A stretch of 10,001 nucleotides of DNA, taken from positions 1-10,001 of the forward strand of contig VFZQ01000130.1 of NCBI GenBank assembly GCA_016871135.1, written 5' to 3'. The stretch's first letter is position 1; each line of letters opens with the position of its first letter. Positions 7,366-10,001 of this stretch are shown one piece after another. This DNA comes from Acidobacteriota bacterium (lineage in GTDB: Bacteria; Acidobacteriota; Terriglobia; Bryobacterales; Bryobacteraceae). A program made the position numbers and the translations under genes. The notes below the pieces were generated by a model. The model searched no databases and was not told the DNA's origin. It saw only the letters and a list, made by a program, of their open reading frames with translations.

Positions 7366-8439
7366 GTGACCCGCCGGGATACATTCGCGATGGCGTTGGG
7401 GGCGCTCGCGCCGCCGCGCGCGGCGATCTCGGCGCGATCGATCCGGCTCGATTTGGTCAACACGTGGACGACGGTGATGTCGTCGTCGGACTATCGCGAA
7501 ACGCTTGGAGTCTCGATCACTTCGCAGGGCGTAACGGGAATCGGCGAGGGCGCGCCGATTGTGCGCTACGGCGAATCGGCGGCGCAAGGAATCGAGATCG
7601 TCTCGTCGCTGCGAGAGCTGTTCGCTTCGGCCGATCCGGCGCAGTATGCGAAGTTGCTCGATCAGATTTTCGCGAAGATCCCCGGCGCGTGGGCGACGAA
7701 GGCGGCGATCGACATTGCGCTGCACGATTGGGCGGCAAAGCGATTGAACGTTCCGCTGTGGAAGATGTGGGGACTCGATGGCGCGGCAACGCCAACAACG
7801 ACGTTCTCGATCGGCATCGACAAAGCCGATGTCATCCGCCGCAAAGTGCGCGACGCGGCGGCGTATCCGTACTTGAAGATCAAGGTCGGGCTGACCAACG
7901 ACGAAGAGGTGATGGAAGCCGTTCGCGCGGAGACGAAGAAGCCGCTGCGCGTGGATGCGAACGAGGGCTGGAAGAGCGTCGATGAAGCGGTGCGGAAGAT
8001 CAAGTGGCTGGAGACGCAGGGCGTCGAGTTTATCGAGCAGCCGCTGCCGGCGGCGATGTTGACCGAAGCGGGCGAAGTGCGCAAGCGGGTCAACATGCCG
8101 ATCTTCGCCGATGAGGCTTGTTTGCACGCCGAAGACATTCCGCGCATCGCGCCGTATTTCGACGGCGTGAACATCAAAGTCGATAAGGCCGGCGGGTTGC
8201 GGCAAGCGATGCGGATGATCGATTTGGCGCGGACCTATAAATTGAAAGTGATGATGGGTTGCATGGTGTCGAGTTCGCTGGCGATCACGGCGGCGGCGCA
8301 GCTTTCGCCGCTGCTCGACTATTCCGATCTCGACGGAAACCTGCTGATCAAGAACGATCCGTACGATGGGGTGAAGGTCGTCAACGGGCGGCTGGTATTG
8401 CCCACCAGGCCGGGCGTGGGAGTAGTGGCGCGAAGGTGA
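7366..8439 (+). CDS. Dipeptide epimerase (L-Ala-D/L-Glu epimerase family, enolase superfamily), possible Tat signal
   Basis: The 357-residue protein is a muconate-lactonizing-type enolase-superfamily enzyme. The catalytic lysines are in LKIKVG (Lys171, Lys173), and the metal ligands are Asp197 (RVDANEGW), Glu224 (FIEQPLP) and Asp249 (FADEACL). The opposite lysine is Lys271 (NIKVDKAGG). The DLDG motif (Asp321, Asp323) is the dipeptide-amine-binding D-x-D of L-Ala-D/L-Glu epimerases. The family reaction interconverts L-Ala-D-Glu and L-Ala-L-Glu, usually in murein peptide recycling, although specificity varies. Starting at the GTG at 7366, four bases after the bacilliredoxin stop, places TRRDTFAMALGALAPPRAA at the N-terminus, which resembles a short twin-arginine signal. 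The ATG at 7390 would remove it. No Shine-Dalgarno resolves the choice. Family identity is firm; the exact substrate and cell location are not. Confidence 0.93.
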   Translation: MTRRDTFAMALGALAPPRAAISARSIRLDLVNTWTTVMSSSDYRETLGVSITSQGVTGIGEGAPIVRYGESAAQGIEIVSSLRELFASADPAQYAKLLDQIFAKIPGAWATKAAIDIALHDWAAKRLNVPLWKMWGLDGAATPTTTFSIGIDKADVIRRKVRDAAAYPYLKIKVGLTNDEEVMEAVRAETKKPLRVDANEGWKSVDEAVRKIKWLETQGVEFIEQPLPAAMLTEAGEVRKRVNMPIFADEACLHAEDIPRIAPYFDGVNIKVDKAGGLRQAMRMIDLARTYKLKVMMGCMVSSSLAITAAAQLSPLLDYSDLDGNLLIKNDPYDGVKVVNGRLVLPTRPGVGVVARR

Positions 8440-9461
8440 CGATTACGATTGTGTGTTCGGCGCGGGCCGTGCCGCTGGCCGAGCAGTGGAAGAAGAGGTT
8501 CCGGCGCAACTTTGGGGCGCTGGTGGAGATCGTCTCGGGGTTGCCGGCCTGTGAAGCCGCCGAGGAAGGCGCGGGCAAAGATGCGGTTATCGTTCTGCTC
8601 GATGGCGAGAACGCGCCCGAGCCGTTTGTGCTCTCCGATTGGAAGGCGATGTTGGAGCGCGTTGCCTTCGCTTACGTGCGCCTGGAGGCATGCGAGTACC
8701 CGGCGCTGCTGGAGCGTCGTGCGACGTTTTTCGGCGAGCCCGACGAGCGGCGACTGGAGCAGTGGTTGATCGGGTTGCTGCCGGATCGATTGCGTCCGCC
8801 GCTGGAGGCGCGCGGGTTGACGGTGCCTTCGGCGTGGTGGTTGGCGCTGGTGGACCGGCCGGGGCGGATCGATGTCGAAGCGGACGAGATCGAAACGGTG
8901 CGGCAGTTCGCGGCCGATGCGGGCGCGCATTTTCAGGGCGTGGCGTGGATTGTGTGCGGGGATCGATCGATGCGGGCTGTCGAAGGCGAGATCGAACATA
9001 CGGTCGGCGGGTCGCGGATGTTGGTGGTCGTGTCGCATGTGACGCCGGACGAGTTCGTGGAGTTGCCGCGTGGGTTTCATTCGCTGATTGTGATTCGCGG
9101 GTACGCTCGCGCGTTTGAGGTTTCGCATCCGCCCGAGGCGTTGGCGTTGCGCAAAGATCCGGCGCGGCACTTCGCGCATGTGGCAGCCGTTCCCGACATC
9201 GAGCGCTGGCTTTTCGAATTGCCGCTGGCGATGGAGCATGGGCTAGCCGATGTGGCGTATCACAGAGCGATTCGCTTTCTGACGGCGGCGGGACGGAAGC
9301 AGGAAGCGGTGGAGTTGTTGAAGGAGCTGAAGCGCGGCGCGGAGCGCTGGGGCGATTCCGATGTGGCAGCCGAGGCCGAGGATCGGTTGCACTGGCTGAC
9401 GGACTCGGGCGGGGTGCGCAAGGTGATCGACGACAGCGCGCAGCAGCAGACGTTATTTTAG
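8436..9461 (+). CDS. Protein of unknown function; tentative TIR-like / P-loop-less NB-ARC-like / helical-repeat architecture
   Basis: I do not recognise this 341-residue protein firmly. The GTG at 8436 overlaps the epimerase stop as GTGA, the same coupling seen elsewhere in the window. An upstream ATG at 8259 would lie deep in the epimerase gene and is rejected. Residues 1-110 alternate strands and helices (TITIVCSAR, ALVEIVSG, DAVIVLLDG, RVAFAYVRLE) and end in YPALLERRATFFGEPDERRL, a pattern reminiscent of bacterial TIR-like domains. Residues about 128-222 contain AWWLALVDRPG, FQGVAWIVCGDRSM and RMLVVVSHVTPDEF. These recall NB-ARC-type segments around a Walker B strand, but there is no Walker A (GxxxxGKT) motif. 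Residues about 262-322 form helices like a TPR pair (AIRFLTAAGRKQEAVELLKE). No signal peptide is present. All domain comparisons are by eye and unproven; coding is well supported. Confidence 0.8.
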   Translation: MTITIVCSARAVPLAEQWKKRFRRNFGALVEIVSGLPACEAAEEGAGKDAVIVLLDGENAPEPFVLSDWKAMLERVAFAYVRLEACEYPALLERRATFFGEPDERRLEQWLIGLLPDRLRPPLEARGLTVPSAWWLALVDRPGRIDVEADEIETVRQFAADAGAHFQGVAWIVCGDRSMRAVEGEIEHTVGGSRMLVVVSHVTPDEFVELPRGFHSLIVIRGYARAFEVSHPPEALALRKDPARHFAHVAAVPDIERWLFELPLAMEHGLADVAYHRAIRFLTAAGRKQEAVELLKELKRGAERWGDSDVAAEAEDRLHWLTDSGGVRKVIDDSAQQQTLF

Positions 9462-9540
9462 GCTCGATTCGGAATTCTGGGCACACTTCGAGTTTCGTAC
9501 CCGGAACTGCGTCTCCGGCTCCCCAAATTTTAGGTCGATT
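9455..9540 (+). repeat. Near-perfect direct repeat pair bracketing the convergent gap
   Basis: ATTTTAGGCTCGATT at 9455-9469 and ATTTTAGGTCGATT at 9527-9540 differ by a single inserted C. The first copy includes the last codon and TAG stop of the unknown gene; the second lies 14 bases before the end of the facing gene. The pair could mark an old small duplication or slippage event, or be chance. Confidence 0.5.
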
Positions 9541-9554
9541 TTAGCGCCCGAAGG
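9462..9554. other. Convergent intergenic gap with direct repeat and weak hairpins
   Basis: This 93-base gap separates two genes that end facing each other. It is more AT-rich than its surroundings. It carries one copy of a 14-15 base direct repeat whose partner spans the stop codon to the left. A weak inverted repeat, CCGGA (9501-9505) with TCCGG (9514-9518), lies in the middle. No U-tract follows in either direction, so I do not call it a standard terminator. Confidence 0.4.
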
Positions 9555-9568
9555 TCATTTTCTTCGGG
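9547..9568. terminator. Seven-base-pair perfect hairpin over the partial gene's stop, possible bidirectional terminator
   Basis: CCCGAAG (9547-9553) pairs perfectly with CTTCGGG (9562-9568) across an 8-base loop. The loop contains the minus-strand TGA stop (9555-9557). Its place between convergent genes suits a shared transcript end. However, no run of U follows the stem on either strand, so it is not a canonical intrinsic terminator. It may only be an mRNA 3' stem. Confidence 0.35.
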
Positions 9569-10001
9569 GTACGCTGCCCTTCTGGGTCTTGGAGTTGGCG
9601 CTCTGGACGGGTTTGCGGACGGGTTCATGGGCCGACTCTGGTTCGAAGGGCTCTTTTGGCTCTTTCTTGGGAGGCTGGGGCACATCTTTGGTCCGTAACT
9701 CTCTGATTTCACTGGCGACCTGGGAGGCTTCGGTAGATACTGGCCAGTTCTGGAGTTTCTTCAAGAGATCGAGATGGCGAGTGATTTCGCGGGTGTAATG
9801 GCGTGCGCGGGCCTCGAGTTTCGGAACGGATTTCGAGGCTTGTTCGGCGAGCAGGTGGAGTTCGCCGACTTCGTGCTCGACGTTGGACTGGTTTTTAATG
9901 ACCCACATCTCGCGATCGATGCCGGCGTTGGCGAGAGCGCCGAGACGGCTGGAGCGCCAGAGGGCGTCGACGAGGAGTCCGACGATGGCGGATTCAACGC
10001 T
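9555..10001 (-). CDS. Partial hypothetical protein, helical with a Pro/Lys/Glu-rich tail; 5' end beyond the window
   Basis: The frame is open to the right edge, so only the last 148 residues are seen. Stopping at the internal ATG at 9908 would discard 31 in-frame residues (beginning SVESAIVGLLVDALWRSSR) that look like part of the protein. The visible part is helical: an LVDALWRSSRLGALA segment, then AEQASKSVPKLEARARHYTR and HLDLLKKLQNW. A charged, proline-rich, probably disordered tail follows (for example PQPPKKEPKEPFEPE). This layout is reminiscent of the small conserved proteins common in acidobacterial and planctomycete genomes that contain a W-R-x-x-R-L helix and a later R-x-x-R-x-L-x-x-L-x-x-L segment. 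Their function is unknown to me. Only the frame is reasonably sure. The gene ends 93 bases from the convergent unknown gene. Confidence 0.65.
   Translation of the reverse strand, partial: SVESAIVGLLVDALWRSSRLGALANAGIDREMWVIKNQSNVEHEVGELHLLAEQASKSVPKLEARARHYTREITRHLDLLKKLQNWPVSTEASQVASEIRELRTKDVPQPPKKEPKEPFEPESAHEPVRKPVQSANSKTQKGSVPRRK

Noticed and set aside
6081..7463. A 460-codon open frame on the minus strand.
   Set aside because: It is antisense to the kinase ATPase and receiver domains and to the bacilliredoxin. Its composition is Arg/His/Gln-rich with no motif, as expected for a GC-rich shadow frame.
7147..8205. A 352-codon minus-strand open frame opposite the epimerase.
   Set aside because: The epimerase on the other strand has all catalytic residues. 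The antisense reading is arginine-rich and low in complexity.
8259..8435. Upstream ATG start giving the unknown protein 400 residues.
   Set aside because: It would overlap 181 bases of the conserved epimerase C-terminus; the GTGA overlap at 8436 matches the coupling style of the other genes.
8587..9486. Minus-strand open frames of about 300 codons opposite the unknown protein (also 8319-9239).
   Set aside because: They are Arg/Pro/Ala/Ser/Thr-rich with no domain, while the plus-strand frame has a coupled start and plausible alternating secondary structure.
1..10001. CRISPR arrays, tRNA or rRNA genes, transposases, integrases and attachment sites.
   Set aside because: No regularly spaced repeats, cloverleaf-like sequence, DDE or recombinase motifs, or terminal inverted repeats were seen on either strand.

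Overview
The window is a GC-rich, densely coded stretch of bacterial chromosome. I read ten protein genes, two of them cut by the window edges. I see no rRNA, tRNA, CRISPR, insertion sequence or phage gene. The gene mix suggests a soil Acidobacteriota, perhaps of the Solibacter/Bryobacter type: a secreted protein of repeated carboxypeptidase-regulatory-like domains, a hybrid PAS histidine kinase, a Tat-like dipeptide epimerase and a bacilliredoxin. That placement is inference from gene content; no marker gene is present.

The layout is two divergent, very compact operons around a gap at about 4697-4841. The leftward (minus) operon reads: SSAT-like GNAT acetyltransferase (4696-4211), class II HDAC/acetylpolyamine-amidohydrolase-like deacetylase (4199-3264), secreted five-repeat carboxypeptidase-regulatory-like protein (3267-1747), epoxyqueuosine reductase queG (1747-725), and an exported TPR-like protein that leaves the window at position 1. 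The last three starts each overlap the preceding stop (GTGA, TGATG, ATGA), so the operon looks translationally coupled throughout.

The rightward (plus) operon reads: membrane PAS-PAS hybrid histidine kinase with a degenerate receiver (4842-6917), BrxA/BrxB-type bacilliredoxin (6927-7361), dipeptide epimerase (7366-8439), and a 341-residue protein of unknown function (8436-9461) that I tentatively read as a TIR-like/NB-ARC-like/helical-repeat protein that has lost its P-loop. Gaps are 9 and 4 bases, then a 4-base GTGA overlap.

A convergent gap (9462-9554) with a near-perfect direct repeat and a hairpin separates this operon from a leftward partial gene entering from the right edge.

The clearest biochemical theme is an acetyltransferase coupled to a deacetylase. 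The most open question is the unknown protein at 8436-9461. I found no convincing complete new defence or mobile system; the novelty candidates are gene-level.
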